From Rufibacter roseus (lineage in GTDB: Bacteria; Bacteroidota; Bacteroidia; Cytophagales; Hymenobacteraceae), in NCBI RefSeq assembly GCF_001647285.1, contig NZ_LRML01000008.1, positions 124,001-188,000 of the forward strand: a stretch of 64,000 bases of DNA, written 5' to 3'. Shown piece by piece: positions 34,088-43,914 of the stretch. The notes below the pieces were generated by a model that worked only from the letters and a program-made list of their open reading frames with translations, was not told the DNA's origin and searched no databases. Numbering within the stretch: the stretch's first letter is position 1; each line of letters starts with the position of its first letter. A program made the translations under genes and the position numbers.

Positions 34088-35116
34088 ATGTTAAAACGGC
34101 AGGTGTTCCGAATGCCTAAGGCTGGATCCATTAAGAACTTGGCATTACAAACAGAAGTGCTGGAAGCCCCTAAGCCAGACGAAGTCTGCATTCAGGTGAA
34201 AGCCATAGGTCTGAATTTTGCCGATATATTCGCTATGCAAGGCTTATACAGTGCCACTCCGGCAGGTTCTTTTATACCGGGTTTAGAATTTTCTGGGGTG
34301 GTAGTTGTTGTGGGGGCAGCCGTGACAGAGTGGGAATTGGGTGACAGGGTGATGGGTGCCACTAAATTTGGCGGGTACGTCAGCCATCTGAATATACATC
34401 ACCGTTATGTAGTGCCTCTGCCCGAGGAGTGGAGTTTTGAAGAGGGGGCAGGCTTTTTGGTACAGGGACTCACTGCTTATTATGCCCTTACCCAGCTGGG
34501 AGATCTACAGAAGGGAATGACAGTGCTCATACATAGTGCGGCGGGCGGAGTAGGCATTTTGGCCAACCATATTTGCAAAAAGTTTGACGCTTACACCATT
34601 GGCACCGTAGGTAGAGCTGATAAAGTAGAGTTTCTGCAGGAGCAGGAAGCGTATGATGCTGTTATTCTACGAGACCGTGAGTTTCCCAAAAAGCTACAGC
34701 AGACGCTAAGAGACCGGCCTCTGCAGATTATTATGGAGTGCATTGGCGGCAAAATATTAAAACAGGGGTGGGAGGCAATGGCGCCTATGGGACGAATGGT
34801 AGTGTATGGCAATGCCAGTTTCTCCAGCCACAGTTCCAGTCCAAATTATCCCAACCTGATCTGGAAATTCCTGCGCCGCCCCAAGATTGACCCGCTGCGC
34901 CTGCCTACCCTGAACAAGTCTTTGATGGGCTTTAACCTGATTTACCTGTACGAGCAGACAGACATGATGCACCATTTGCTTCAAAAGCTGATAGCTCTGC
35001 AATTAAAGCCTCAGTATGTTGGTCATGTATTCTCATTCCACCAAATGCATAAGGCAATTAGCTTATTCCAACGCGGAGAGACAGTAGGTAAGGTAGTGGT
35101 GAAGGTAGAATTCTAA
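34088..35116 (+). CDS. Zinc-independent MDR oxidoreductase (quinone reductase type)
   Basis: 342 residues of the medium-chain dehydrogenase/reductase superfamily, quinone oxidoreductase branch. The N-terminal GroES-like part has IGLNFADIFAMQGLYS and PGLEFSGVV. The NADPH-binding AAGGVGILANHI (about 155) is typical, and the zinc-binding cysteine cluster is absent. These enzymes reduce quinones or enones; the substrate here is unknown. The second half includes the VAT-1-like PNLIWKFLRRPKIDPLRL. It stands as a single gene. Confidence 0.87.
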   Translation: MLKRQVFRMPKAGSIKNLALQTEVLEAPKPDEVCIQVKAIGLNFADIFAMQGLYSATPAGSFIPGLEFSGVVVVVGAAVTEWELGDRVMGATKFGGYVSHLNIHHRYVVPLPEEWSFEEGAGFLVQGLTAYYALTQLGDLQKGMTVLIHSAAGGVGILANHICKKFDAYTIGTVGRADKVEFLQEQEAYDAVILRDREFPKKLQQTLRDRPLQIIMECIGGKILKQGWEAMAPMGRMVVYGNASFSSHSSSPNYPNLIWKFLRRPKIDPLRLPTLNKSLMGFNLIYLYEQTDMMHHLLQKLIALQLKPQYVGHVFSFHQMHKAISLFQRGETVGKVVVKVEF

Positions 35117-35170
35117 ATTATGCTTTTACAGGAAAAAAATTTTACAAAATAGAAAACGAGTAATATTGCT

Positions 35171-35206
35171 GTTTTAGCGCTAAATTCTGGAAATTAGGCC
35201 TAAAAG
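35171..35206. repeat. Family A palindromic repeat
   Basis: GTTTTAGCGCTA and TTAGGCCTAAAAG arms, between convergent genes. Confidence 0.7.
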
Positions 35207-35270
35207 CCTTATCTGTGGTTTCTGATATTTCTGCTTCTGGAAAACTTACTTCATAGTTTTATCTATAATC

Positions 35271-35984
35271 TTATTTCAAATCTGAGAGCACATTCCCCCA
35301 GCCGAATTGTACGCAGAGGCGTTTCATGTTTTCTGGCATATTCGCACTTATTTCAATCTGTTCACCTGTAGCCGGATGTTTAAACAGGAGTGAAGCAGAA
35401 TGAAGCAGCATATAAGGGCTGTTCAGCTGCTCCAAAAACATGAGGTTGTGCCGCCAATCACCATGCTTTTTATCTCCGATGATGTAGTGCCGCAGGTGCG
35501 CGAAATGCTTCCGGATCTGGTGCATTCGACCTGTCTCTGGCTTTACTTTTACTAAACTGTAGCGCGCGGTTTGGTAGCGCCCCACCGGAATGGGAAGTTC
35601 AACGGTGGCCAGTCGGGTAAATTGTGTGAGGGCGTCCTGTGGTTCTTTTAGCCCGTTGTCTTTGTCAGGTCGGATGGGGCTGACAATAGTGCCTGCTTCT
35701 GGGGCGTACCCCCGCACAATAGCGTAATAAGTTTTGTCTGGCTCACGTGCTTCAAATGCCTTTACCAGTGGTGCCGCCGCCTCCGGCGATTTAGAGAAGA
35801 GCAACACACCTGAGGTACCACGGTCTAAGCGGTGCAGCGGGTAAACGCGATATCCCAACTGGTCGCGCAGCATTTGCAGGGCAAACTCTTTTTTCTCTTC
35901 GGCAATGCGCGTACGATGCACCAGCAAACCATTAGGTTTGTTGATGGCCACGTAATACTCGTCTTGATAAATGATCTCCAGCAC
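35271..35984 (-). CDS. truC: tRNA pseudouridine(65) synthase TruC-like
   Basis: 237 residues of the RluA/TruC pseudouridine synthase family without an S4 domain. The catalytic aspartate lies in HRLDRGTSGVLLFSKS (about 53), with INKPNGLLVHRT upstream and PETGRMHQIRKHFAHLRH (about 148) downstream, both standard. Short length and RIAEEKKEFALQML favour TruC, which modifies U65 of tRNAs. It is convergent with the oxidoreductase gene. Confidence 0.88.
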   Translation of the reverse strand: MLEIIYQDEYYVAINKPNGLLVHRTRIAEEKKEFALQMLRDQLGYRVYPLHRLDRGTSGVLLFSKSPEAAAPLVKAFEAREPDKTYYAIVRGYAPEAGTIVSPIRPDKDNGLKEPQDALTQFTRLATVELPIPVGRYQTARYSLVKVKPETGRMHQIRKHFAHLRHYIIGDKKHGDWRHNLMFLEQLNSPYMLLHSASLLFKHPATGEQIEISANMPENMKRLCVQFGWGNVLSDLK

Positions 35985-36142
35985 GCTTTATACTACTAAT
36001 ATTCTAAATGAAATAATTATCATCCCCTCTGTCAACTATTAGGTTTAGAGTTTATATGGATTGTCGTAGAGGCTAGGTTTGGCTTCTCTAATAAATAATT
36101 GGTATCTGTTAGAGGCTTGAGCTTCAAATTACATACTTGTGC

Positions 36143-36179
36143 TTTTTAGGTCTATTTTTCTAAAAACAAGTCCAAAACA
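36143..36179. repeat. Family A palindromic repeat
   Basis: TTTTTAGGTCTA and CAAGTCCAAAAC arms, downstream of purL. Confidence 0.75.
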
Positions 36180-36190
36180 GGTAGTAAACA

Positions 36191-36222
36191 GTAACAGGTA
36201 AGCCTATAGACTTACCTGTTAC
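36191..36222 (-). terminator. Hairpin downstream of purL
   Basis: GTAACAGGTAAG and CTTACCTGTTAC form a perfect 12-bp stem with an 8-nt loop, 45 bp past the purL stop. It lacks a clean T-tract. Confidence 0.55.
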
Positions 36223-36266
36223 AAGAGCACTTATGTAGAACATGATTTAAATGACCGCCTAATTAT

Positions 36267-39200
36267 CTACTTCTCATTCGCCTCCAGCCACTTTCTGGCA
36301 TTCACAAAGGCCTCCATCCAAGGAGAAACTTCGTCTTGGCGGCCTTTTGGGTAGTGAGCCCACTGCCACTGCAGAAGCGAACGCTCTATGTGCGGCATCA
36401 TGACCAGGTGACGGCCAGTTTCATCGCAGATCATGGCAGTGTTGTAGTCAGAACCATTCGGGCAATGCGGATAGGTGTCGTAGGCATATTTAGACACAAT
36501 CTGATACTGATCTTCTGTGTGCGGCAAACTGAATCTTCCCTCACCGTGCGATACCCAAACGCCTAAGGTACTTCCGGCCAAACTTGACAGCATCACTGAT
36601 TTATTTTCTTGAATGGTTAATGAAGTAAAGATACTCTCATGCTTCTGGCTCACGTTGTGCAGCATTCTCGCTTTCTTTTCGTGACCCATTGTGATGAGCC
36701 CGAGTTCCACGAACAGCTGACAACCATTGCAAATACCCACTGATAATGTGTCTTCGCGCTGGAAGAATTTATCCAGAGCTGTTTTCGCCTTCTCGTTGTA
36801 TAGGAAGGCGCCCGCCCAGCCTTTGGCAGACCCCAATACATCAGAGTTAGAAAAACCACCCACCGCGCCAATGAACCTGATGTCTTCCAACGTTTCCCTA
36901 CCTGAGATCAAATCTGTCATGTGGACGTCTTTCACATCGAATCCAGCTAGATACATGGCATTGGCCATTTCACGCTCCGAGTTACTGCCTTTCTCACGGA
37001 TAATGGCTGCCTTGATTCTTGGTTTAGTATGGTCAACGACTGGTAATTTGCCGTCAAACCCTTCAGGAAATTGGTAGATTAGTTCGTGCTTTTTATAGTT
37101 CTCAAAGCGCTCCTTGGCACTCACTTCACCGCTTTGTTTTATGTCCAGCAGGTAAGAAGTTTTAAACCAGGTGTCGCGTAGCTGGGCAATATCAAAGCTG
37201 TATGATTCAGTGCCGTTCTTCAGTTCCAGCGTGGCAGAAGAAGTGCAGGTTCCTATTTTATGGAAAGGAACACTGTTTGAGTTGAAAGTTTCTTCTACTT
37301 CAGCAGACGCTTGGAAAACTACACCAATGTTTTCGGCGAAAAGAACTTTAATGGTGTCTACTTCGCCCAGAGAGGATAAATCAATGCTGGCACCTAAGTT
37401 ATTGTCGGCGAAGCACATCTCTAGCAAGGTGGTAATCAAGCCGCCACTGCCAATATCATGGCCTGCGGCAATCTTACCTTCTTTTATCAGTCCTTGCAGC
37501 GTGTTAAAGGTGTTCTTGAATTGTGCTGCATCAGTGATATCAGGTGTTTCGTTTCCTATTCTGTTGAAGATTTGCGCAAAAGAAGAACCGCCTAATTTGT
37601 AGGCATCATTAGAAAGGTTGATGTAGTACAAGTTGCCACCCTCACGTTGTAGAACAGGTTCTACCACCTGGCGCACGTTGCTGCAGTTTCCTCCCGCTGA
37701 AATGATTACCGTGCCTGGAGCAATTACTTCCTCGTCTTTGTACTTCTGCTTCATGGAAAGCGAGTCCTTACCGGTTGGGATATTGATGCCCAATGCAATA
37801 GCGAATTCAGAACAGGCTTCTACGGCTTTGTATAATCGCGCGTCCTCACCCTCATTTTTAGAGGCCCACATCCAGTTAGCTGAAAGCGATACACTCTGGA
37901 GTCCGTCTTTCATTGGAGCCCAGACAATGTTTGATAAGGCCTCACCAATGGCATTACGGCTACCTGCTGCAGGGTCAATTAGAGCTGAGATAGGGGCATG
38001 GCCTACCGAAGTGGCCACTCCTTCTATGCCCTGAAAGTCTAAGGCCATCACCCCGCAATTGTTCAGGGGCAATTGCAACGGACCTACGCATTGCTGTTTG
38101 GCCACCCTGCCTCCCACGCAGCGGTCTACTTTGTTTGTTAACCAGTCTTTACAGGCCACCGCCTCTAATTGCAACACCTGATCTAAGTAAGTGTGCAGCT
38201 GGTTTTTGTCATAGGTAACTGGTTGGTAGGTTCTGGAGACGGTTTTGTCAGTCAAGACCACTTTAGGCGAACTCCCGAACATGTCGCTCAAGTCCAGGTC
38301 CATTGGTTTTTCACCGTTAGACGCAGATTCAAAGGTGAAACGGTGGTCTCCGGTCACGTCACCTACGGTGTACATAGGGGAGCGCTCGCGGTCGGCAATT
38401 TTCTTTAAGGTGGCAATGTCTGCTTCCCCAATTACCAAGCCCATCCGCTCCTGCGACTCGTTACCTATGATTTCCTTAGCCGAAAGGGTAGGGTCGCCTA
38501 CCGGGAGTTTATCTAAGTCAATCTTTCCGCCGGTTTCTTCTACCAGTTCAGAAAGGCAATTTAAATGCCCACCAGCGCCGTGGTCATGTATTGAAACGAT
38601 GGCATTGTGCTCGCTTTCCACCATGCCGCGTATGGCGTTGGCAGCACGTTTCTGCATTTCAGGATTTGAGCGCTGAATGGCGTTTAACTCAATGCCAGAA
38701 CCATGTTGACCGGTATCTGCGGAGGAGACGGCCGCGCCGCCCATGCCTATGCGGTAGTTTTCACCACCCAGTATTACAATTTTATCTCCTGGTTTCGGGT
38801 GCTGTTTCTGGGCTTGGCTTGCTTTGCCGTAACCCACGCCACCCGCCAGCATAATCACTTTGTCGTAGCCTAGTTTTCTGGGGGCTTCCAAAGCGTCAGC
38901 CGCTTCGTCGTGCTCAAATGTTAAGACAGATCCGGTAATCAATGGCTGTCCGAACTTATTTCCGAAATCCGTAGCCCCGTTAGAGGCTTTGATCAGGATA
39001 TCCATTGGTGTTTGGTACAGCCAATTTCTTTCTCTGGTGGCTATCTCCCAAGGCCGGTCTTTCTCCAGGCGTGAAAGGGCCGTCATATACACCGCTGTAC
39101 CGGCCAGAGGTAACGCGCCCTGACCACCAGCCAACCTGTCCCTGATTTCCCCGCCGGAACCAGTAGCGGCACCATTAAATGGCTCTACCGTGGTGGGGAA

Positions 39201-39950
39201 GTTATGTGTTTCTGCCTTGATAGAAATAACCGATTCGAAATCCGTTACATGATAAAAATCAGGCTCATCGGCACGTTTAGGGGCAAACTGCTGCACCACC
39301 GGCCCCTTGATGAAGGCTACGTTGTCTTTGTATGCTGATACAATATCGTTCGGATTCGTCTCTGATGTTTTCCGGATTAGCTTGAATAGCGAGCTAGGTT
39401 TTTCTTCGCCATCAATTACAAACTTGCCATTGAAGATCTTATGGCGGCAGTGTTCAGAGTTTACCTGTGAAAAACCAAATACTTCAGAGTCGGTCAGTGG
39501 TCTGCCTAATCTTTCAGAGAGGTCATTCAGGTAAGCAACTTCCTCGTCACTTAAAGAAAGTCCTTCTGCTTTATTATACGCCGCTATATCTCTAACTGGC
39601 AGAACAGGCTCCGGCTGAATATGGATAGTATAGATTTCCTGATCAAGCCCATTATACTTCTGTGAAAGCATTGGGTCATAATCCGAGAAATTTTCCTCTA
39701 CTATCTTAAATTCCTCAATCCGGATGATCCCCTGAATATCCATGTTCTGGGTTATTTCCACAGCATTGGTACTCCAGGGCGTAATCATGGCTGCACGTGG
39801 GCCGACGAAGAATCCTTCTAAAGAAGTATCCTGTTTTAACGTGGCACCGCCAAAAAGCCATTCTAGTTTTAAAATATCAGTAATGGTGAGTTCACGCTCC
39901 GTTTGTAACGCGTAAACAGTATCGGGCTGACGATAAAAGAAGTGAATCAT
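36267..39950 (-). CDS. purL: Phosphoribosylformylglycinamidine synthase, large single-chain form
   Basis: 1,227 residues from ATG 39950; a TTG 15 bases upstream is less likely. It catalyses step four of purine synthesis, FGAR plus glutamine to FGAM. The order is: N-terminal PurS-like region, linker with LTDSEVFGFSQVNSEHCRHK (about 152-171), two AIRS-type ATP-binding halves (ETHNFPTTVEPFNGAATGSG about 250), and a C-terminal class I glutaminase. That domain carries Cys in GICNGCQ and the His-Glu pair in MMPHIERS. The length is that of the proteobacterial/Bacteroidota large PurL. No other pur gene is nearby. Confidence 0.96.
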   Translation of the reverse strand: MIHFFYRQPDTVYALQTERELTITDILKLEWLFGGATLKQDTSLEGFFVGPRAAMITPWSTNAVEITQNMDIQGIIRIEEFKIVEENFSDYDPMLSQKYNGLDQEIYTIHIQPEPVLPVRDIAAYNKAEGLSLSDEEVAYLNDLSERLGRPLTDSEVFGFSQVNSEHCRHKIFNGKFVIDGEEKPSSLFKLIRKTSETNPNDIVSAYKDNVAFIKGPVVQQFAPKRADEPDFYHVTDFESVISIKAETHNFPTTVEPFNGAATGSGGEIRDRLAGGQGALPLAGTAVYMTALSRLEKDRPWEIATRERNWLYQTPMDILIKASNGATDFGNKFGQPLITGSVLTFEHDEAADALEAPRKLGYDKVIMLAGGVGYGKASQAQKQHPKPGDKIVILGGENYRIGMGGAAVSSADTGQHGSGIELNAIQRSNPEMQKRAANAIRGMVESEHNAIVSIHDHGAGGHLNCLSELVEETGGKIDLDKLPVGDPTLSAKEIIGNESQERMGLVIGEADIATLKKIADRERSPMYTVGDVTGDHRFTFESASNGEKPMDLDLSDMFGSSPKVVLTDKTVSRTYQPVTYDKNQLHTYLDQVLQLEAVACKDWLTNKVDRCVGGRVAKQQCVGPLQLPLNNCGVMALDFQGIEGVATSVGHAPISALIDPAAGSRNAIGEALSNIVWAPMKDGLQSVSLSANWMWASKNEGEDARLYKAVEACSEFAIALGINIPTGKDSLSMKQKYKDEEVIAPGTVIISAGGNCSNVRQVVEPVLQREGGNLYYINLSNDAYKLGGSSFAQIFNRIGNETPDITDAAQFKNTFNTLQGLIKEGKIAAGHDIGSGGLITTLLEMCFADNNLGASIDLSSLGEVDTIKVLFAENIGVVFQASAEVEETFNSNSVPFHKIGTCTSSATLELKNGTESYSFDIAQLRDTWFKTSYLLDIKQSGEVSAKERFENYKKHELIYQFPEGFDGKLPVVDHTKPRIKAAIIREKGSNSEREMANAMYLAGFDVKDVHMTDLISGRETLEDIRFIGAVGGFSNSDVLGSAKGWAGAFLYNEKAKTALDKFFQREDTLSVGICNGCQLFVELGLITMGHEKKARMLHNVSQKHESIFTSLTIQENKSVMLSSLAGSTLGVWVSHGEGRFSLPHTEDQYQIVSKYAYDTYPHCPNGSDYNTAMICDETGRHLVMMPHIERSLLQWQWAHYPKGRQDEVSPWMEAFVNARKWLEANEK

Positions 39951-40149
39951 GCTGCTTTTGTTCAAGGCCCAAAGTTATTGTCTAAATTTAAATAATTAGA
40001 AAATAGATGCTCTGGGAGCAAAATCTTTTCACGAGGAAGGTGTTGTCAACCAGAAAAATCCACCAGCGGGTAGCCTTGTTTCTTCGGTTATCAAAGAGAA
40101 CCCTTATGCCTTTGTTACTGATTCATAAAGTATATTAAGAAGTACAACT
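39951..40149. other. Upstream region of purL
   Basis: It should hold the purL promoter. No riboswitch-like structure or clear operator was recognised by eye. Confidence 0.4.
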
Positions 40150-40499
40150 ATGGGAAACCACAACAGCGTTGAGCTCAGGAGGAATAGTAGAACGTTATAA
40201 GATATCCTTGAATCCATAGAAAGGAAATGGAGACAGTGTTTCTCTTAGCCCTTCAAGATAAGGCTTATTGACGCTTAAAAGAATTAGCCAAGGAGTTTGG
40301 CAATACTGCTAAGATGTTGACTATGGAATTGCCTAACATGTACAAAAATAAACCAATAGGTAGATAAGTATTAGACACTCAACCTATAATTGTTTAGAAT
40401 TACATTACCCCCCAATGGCTGATTAGACTATGCCTACTCGATACCATGCGCGCTTGGGGGGATTCACAGAAAGGAAATAATAAACTTCCTTTTCCTTAA
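40150..40499 (+). pseudogene. Decayed HxlR family transcription regulator
   Basis: Conceptual translation across frames gives an HxlR-type winged helix. DILESIERKW (family: ..lE.IgGKW) comes first. LALQDKAY and RLKELAKEFGNTAKMLTMEL follow (family: l..g..RF.EL.re..gis.kmLt.eL). The end is VLDTQPIIV and TMRAWG (family C-terminus). Several in-frame stops and at least one frameshift separate these pieces, so no complete protein can be made. It lies upstream of, and divergent from, purL. Boundaries are approximate. Confidence 0.68.
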
Positions 40500-40653
40500 C
40501 AGTAAAAAATTAGAAGCTAGGACTTAATTTCAATTTGTAGGCAAAACATCCACAACAATATAGATTGTTTGGATGTTGAAGATTTAGATTCATTGGTATA
40601 AGAAAAATAAACCTTTTAGGCTGGACTAGTTTCTGCCAGTAGAAATGTAGAAT

Positions 40654-40683
40654 AAAAAAAGGAACCCAAAATTGTAGGGTTCC
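40654..40683 (-). terminator. Intrinsic terminator of the outer-membrane protein gene
   Basis: GGAACCC and GGGTTCC stem, with TTTTTTT following on the minus strand, 23 bp past the stop at 40706. Confidence 0.88.
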
Positions 40684-40705
40684 TTGTAATGTGTAGGAGA
40701 TTCAA

Positions 40706-41365
40706 TTACTTGAACTGGTAGAAAATTCCAAACTGCCCAGCACGAGTACGTAAAGATTGCCCAGGATAGACTTCATCTGGATAAATATTAGTGATTCCTA
40801 CATTATAACGAGCATCAAAACCTAATCCAGATTTAGTTAAATATCCGAATCCAATGGCCCAAGTAAGATTAACTCTTTGGATATCAAGTTTCCTAGATTC
40901 ATTGTTTTTATCATTGGCATCCTCAAAATTAGCATTAATAATCAATCCTGTTTGCGGTCCCGTTTGTATTCTAAATTGCGAACCAATTTTATATTGAACT
41001 AAAATAGGAATGTTTATGAGGTTTATATCAGTTTTGCCTCGGTATTCGAACGGAATTTCTGGTGAACCAGGGAAGTCATATTTAGCTCCTTCTTTAGAAT
41101 ACACCACTTCTGGCTGAATGGCCCATTTATCATTCCAATCATAATGAGCTAACACTCCAAGATGAAATCCTATCCGAGGTGTGACCTTGGCATCTGGTAC
41201 CCGGTCTTCGTCATTCATACTCGTCACGTTTAAACCTCCTTTTACGCCAAATTTTAATTTTTCATAGAAATCAGAACTTTGAGCGAGGACTAAAGAAGTG
41301 GAGAATACACTAAGTGTAATTACTGCCACTACTACTAAACTAGCTTTTTTTATTGTGTTTTTCAT
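40706..41365 (-). CDS. Small outer-membrane beta-barrel protein (PorT/OMP_b-brl_2 type)
   Basis: 219 residues. A signal peptide (to about residue 29, ending VLAQS) is followed by the pattern KFGVKGGLNVTSM, then alternating hydrophobic/polar strands such as PRIGFHLGVLAHYDWND, WAIQPEVVYSKEGAKY and IPILVQYKIGSQF. The C-terminal aromatic GIFYQFK ends the last strand. This matches the common Bacteroidota 'PorT family / outer membrane beta-barrel' group of eight-strand barrels. Function is unknown. It stands alone with its own terminator. Confidence 0.88.
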   Translation of the reverse strand: MKNTIKKASLVVVAVITLSVFSTSLVLAQSSDFYEKLKFGVKGGLNVTSMNDEDRVPDAKVTPRIGFHLGVLAHYDWNDKWAIQPEVVYSKEGAKYDFPGSPEIPFEYRGKTDINLINIPILVQYKIGSQFRIQTGPQTGLIINANFEDANDKNNESRKLDIQRVNLTWAIGFGYLTKSGLGFDARYNVGITNIYPDEVYPGQSLRTRAGQFGIFYQFK

Positions 41366-42039
41366 TTTGTGCCATATTATAAATTCAAACCAAAAGCTTA
41401 ATTGTAGAAGCTAAAATCAGTTATTAAGAATCAAAGTATTGGTTTTATTTGAGAGTTTGTAGAGTTAAATCCCTTAAGAGTAGAAATATATTCTCAAAAG
41501 ATTTTTCTCTCATTTTTCTAAATTCACCACGAAAAGAGTATTACACAGTTTACCGCATATAGGAAATCATGTTTTGGATTATTGATTTAGAATTATTCAA
41601 GATCGTCTTAAGATTAATCTTTTCTTAGTAGACTTTTGAAATATACAGTTGTAGGCAAAAAAAGTTACATAGCAATATTGGCTTAGGAGCCAATATTGCT
41701 ATGTAACTTTTTTTGCCTTTTTAAAATATATCTACCAGATCCCCAAAAAGCCTCAGCAACTGAACACCCAGATTCGAAATGTGAAGATGCCCTGCTTGCT
41801 TGATCTTTTGTTGTTTTAAGTGTAACAGTGGGTTCTCCACATCTTTTTTAATTAAGATTATGTATATTAAACCACCAAAACCATCAAACGAAGTTATAGA
41901 GAAATGTCTTTTTAAGAATATAATACCGGCAAGGCGTTTTGATCAGTTTCTTTGTTCTTCCATCGTCAGGTACTAACACCGTGGCTACTGAGGATCAGAA
42001 AATTTAAATAGAAGATAGCATAAAAGAGTATGAGATTTT
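41366..42039. other. Intergenic region, 674 bp
   Basis: The left part is the promoter side of the barrel gene. The only striking structure is the 64-nt perfect hairpin listed next. The stretch 41718-42039 has no open frame and could be decayed coding DNA, but no family was recognised. Confidence 0.5.
41654..41717. repeat. Perfect 30-bp hairpin
   Basis: Arms 41654-41683 and 41688-41717 are exact reverse complements around the loop TAGG. They start GGCAAAAAAAG and meet at TTGGCT/AGCCAA. The outer A/T runs give a T-tract on either strand, so it may be a bidirectional terminator or a small structured RNA. The nearest genes are about 290-320 bp away. Confidence 0.9.
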
Positions 42040-42351
42040 TTAGAATATCTGGTGCAATGCAACAGTTACCTTGGTCTGCACCATGCTTTTACCGTAAGGC
42101 TTGAGCTCTACATGTAACATATTTCGGTGGTTATATTCGTTCTCCTTTGCGAACTCAGGCAACGCCATCACCAGCTCGGGAAACTCTAGCCACGCCTCAG
42201 ATACTTTGCGCACGTACAGCGTTGGCTCTATATAGCAGGAAGCCATAAACGCACCCGGTTCTTTCTTCTGGTCTTTGGTATAGGCGGTGCCAGCATCTAA
42301 TTGCCACACCAACTGCTTACCTTTGTCTTCTCTATTAAAATAGTTACCCAA
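42040..42351 (-). pseudogene. Probable C-terminal fragment of an unknown protein
   Basis: An open stretch of about 103 codons has balanced, protein-like composition (for example WQLDAGTAYTKDQKKEPGAF and ELVMALPEFAKENEYNHRNM). It has no ATG in front; the only start is TTG, and an in-frame TGA lies just upstream. It has no signal peptide and no recognised family. A remnant whose 5' part was lost or frame-shifted is more likely than a complete gene. Confidence 0.5.
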
Positions 42352-42471
42352 TCCTATGGTACAATTCTTTCTTCAACTTGTTGCCTCTGTCAGGGGCAAG
42401 TTAGAGGATATGACTTGAATAAAAGTAGGTGCCAAGGTCTATATTTTGGCTTCTCGGCTCATAAATAAAAT

Positions 42472-42531
42472 AGCGGGCGCATATTCCTTAAAGGCAAATT
42501 GATGAAGCCTATAAAGAATTTTGCGCCCGCT
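42472..42531 (-). terminator. Long-stem terminator
   Basis: AGCGGGCGCA and TGCGCCCGCT close a 60-nt structure with an inner pairing ATTCCTTA/TAAAGAAT-like. TTTTATTT follows on the minus strand. It serves the small gene ending at 42564. Confidence 0.75.
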
Positions 42532-42563
42532 GGAATAATTATTTGTGTCTCTAAACTTGATTA

Positions 42564-42944
42564 TTAGCCCTTTCTGGCTCCACGAGACCTGGCACCTCCC
42601 ATGTTATTTCGTTCTGCTTCCTGAATTTTCTTGAAATTTTCTTCTCCAACCAGGGCTTTTATTTTAGCATTCTTATTCTCTTGCAGCTTTTTCATTTGCT
42701 CAGGATCAGGACGGGTGCCACTCTGCCCGCGCATTGCCGCTGACTCTTTGTAAAAATCAGTATAAATCACCCGAAGGTCACTCCATTGGCTATCTGACAA
42801 GGTTACTTTCTGTTTCAGGTTAGAAATAGTTTGCTCTACACGCTGTTCCTCAGTCATTCTTTGTCTGTTGCCTGGCCCTTGCTGGGCTATACTGGTTCCG
42901 AAAGCTGACAGCACTATAACTGCCATGATGATTAATTGTTTCAT
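42564..42944 (-). CDS. Small exported Spy/DUF4890-like protein
   Basis: 126 residues. A signal peptide (MKQLIIMAVIVLSAFGTSIA, cut before QQGP) is followed by a mostly helical domain with MTEEQRVEQTISNLKQKVTL and KNAKIKALVGEENFKKIQEA. This is the pattern of periplasmic Spy/CpxP- or DUF4890-type proteins in Bacteroidota. A basic Gly/Arg tail (GGARSRGARKG) ends it. The role is unknown, perhaps envelope stress. A related but frameshifted gene lies at 44025-44439. Confidence 0.78.
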   Translation of the reverse strand: MKQLIIMAVIVLSAFGTSIAQQGPGNRQRMTEEQRVEQTISNLKQKVTLSDSQWSDLRVIYTDFYKESAAMRGQSGTRPDPEQMKKLQENKNAKIKALVGEENFKKIQEAERNNMGGARSRGARKG

Positions 42945-43193
42945 GTTAATTTTTATTTTATGGTTTAAGAAAAAGGATTCTCTTCACTGGTGAGCAAAAA
43001 TTGTTATTTAAAGGAAAGCGCAACAGATAAAAGCAAGTGAGGGGGACAAATGCGGGGATGAGGTTGACAAAACCTTTGTTAAACTAGTTTTCTTCCAGCA
43101 CATAGTGTTCTAAATGTATAGGCATTTAAAAGTAATGGTATACCATTGCTTAAACAGGCCCATTCGGCAAAAGGAGCGCAGTGGAATCCTGTA

Positions 43194-43817
43194 TTAAAAA
43201 GTCACAACCTGATAGCCGATTCTGTCTTCAAATTCAGGGGCATCCACTTCAGCATAATAGACACCATCCAGGAAGTAGTACTCATTGCCGTCCACAACCT
43301 TGATTTCGTATCCCTCCGGCAATGCATCCACTACTGCACCCTCTGGGGGATTCACCACAATGTAATCATCCGTGTTAGCTGCCTTGAGGTAGTACGTTCC
43401 GTAATAATAGTAGTAAGTCCTAGGGCCGATTGGGACAGCTCTGAATCCAACAGGCAGCATTTGTACCCTTACCCCCCTCACTGGGCGCGTTACAACATAA
43501 ACACCGTTGCGCCGTGAGTAGTAAACTCCATTATGGTAGAAGAACTGACTGTCCCCAAAACTGATGGTTACAAAGGAGGCAGGCAGCGCAGTGACTTTTG
43601 CGCCCCACCTAGGCATTCCAACGTAACGCGTATGGGCTTTTCTCACCACCACCTTTCTGACGTGTCTTCTCGCGACTACAACTTTTTTTGGAGCCCTGCG
43701 ATTAGCTGCGACCAGTTTCTCCGCCTTCCTATCTCTTCTGTTCTGGGCGAGTAAATCCTCCCCCGTCATTGCCAACGCGGCAGTAAGAATAATGGACATC
43801 AGAATTGTCGTTTTCAT
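43194..43817 (-). CDS. Exported DUF6515-like protein with YY-rich repeats
   Basis: 207 residues. A signal peptide ending LLAQ is followed by a very basic region (about 28-65, many Arg/Lys and Val) and then three repeats of a 'LP.gf..v..g...Yyy..GvYY' unit: FVTISFGDSQFFYHNGVYYS, FRAVPIGPRTYYYYYGTYYL and YEIKVVDGNEYYFLDGVYYA. This matches DUF6515, found in Bacteroidota envelope proteins without known function. The start ATG at 43817 opens the signal peptide. Confidence 0.82.
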   Translation of the reverse strand: MKTTILMSIILTAALAMTGEDLLAQNRRDRKAEKLVAANRRAPKKVVVARRHVRKVVVRKAHTRYVGMPRWGAKVTALPASFVTISFGDSQFFYHNGVYYSRRNGVYVVTRPVRGVRVQMLPVGFRAVPIGPRTYYYYYGTYYLKAANTDDYIVVNPPEGAVVDALPEGYEIKVVDGNEYYFLDGVYYAEVDAPEFEDRIGYQVVTF

Positions 43818-43914
43818 GTCTATTGAAATTAATTTTAAAATTCATTTCATCCCTTTGATAACTAGAAAGGATAAAGTTTTAATTCCTTGCTCTATGGGGG
43901 AGGAGAAGGTATAT

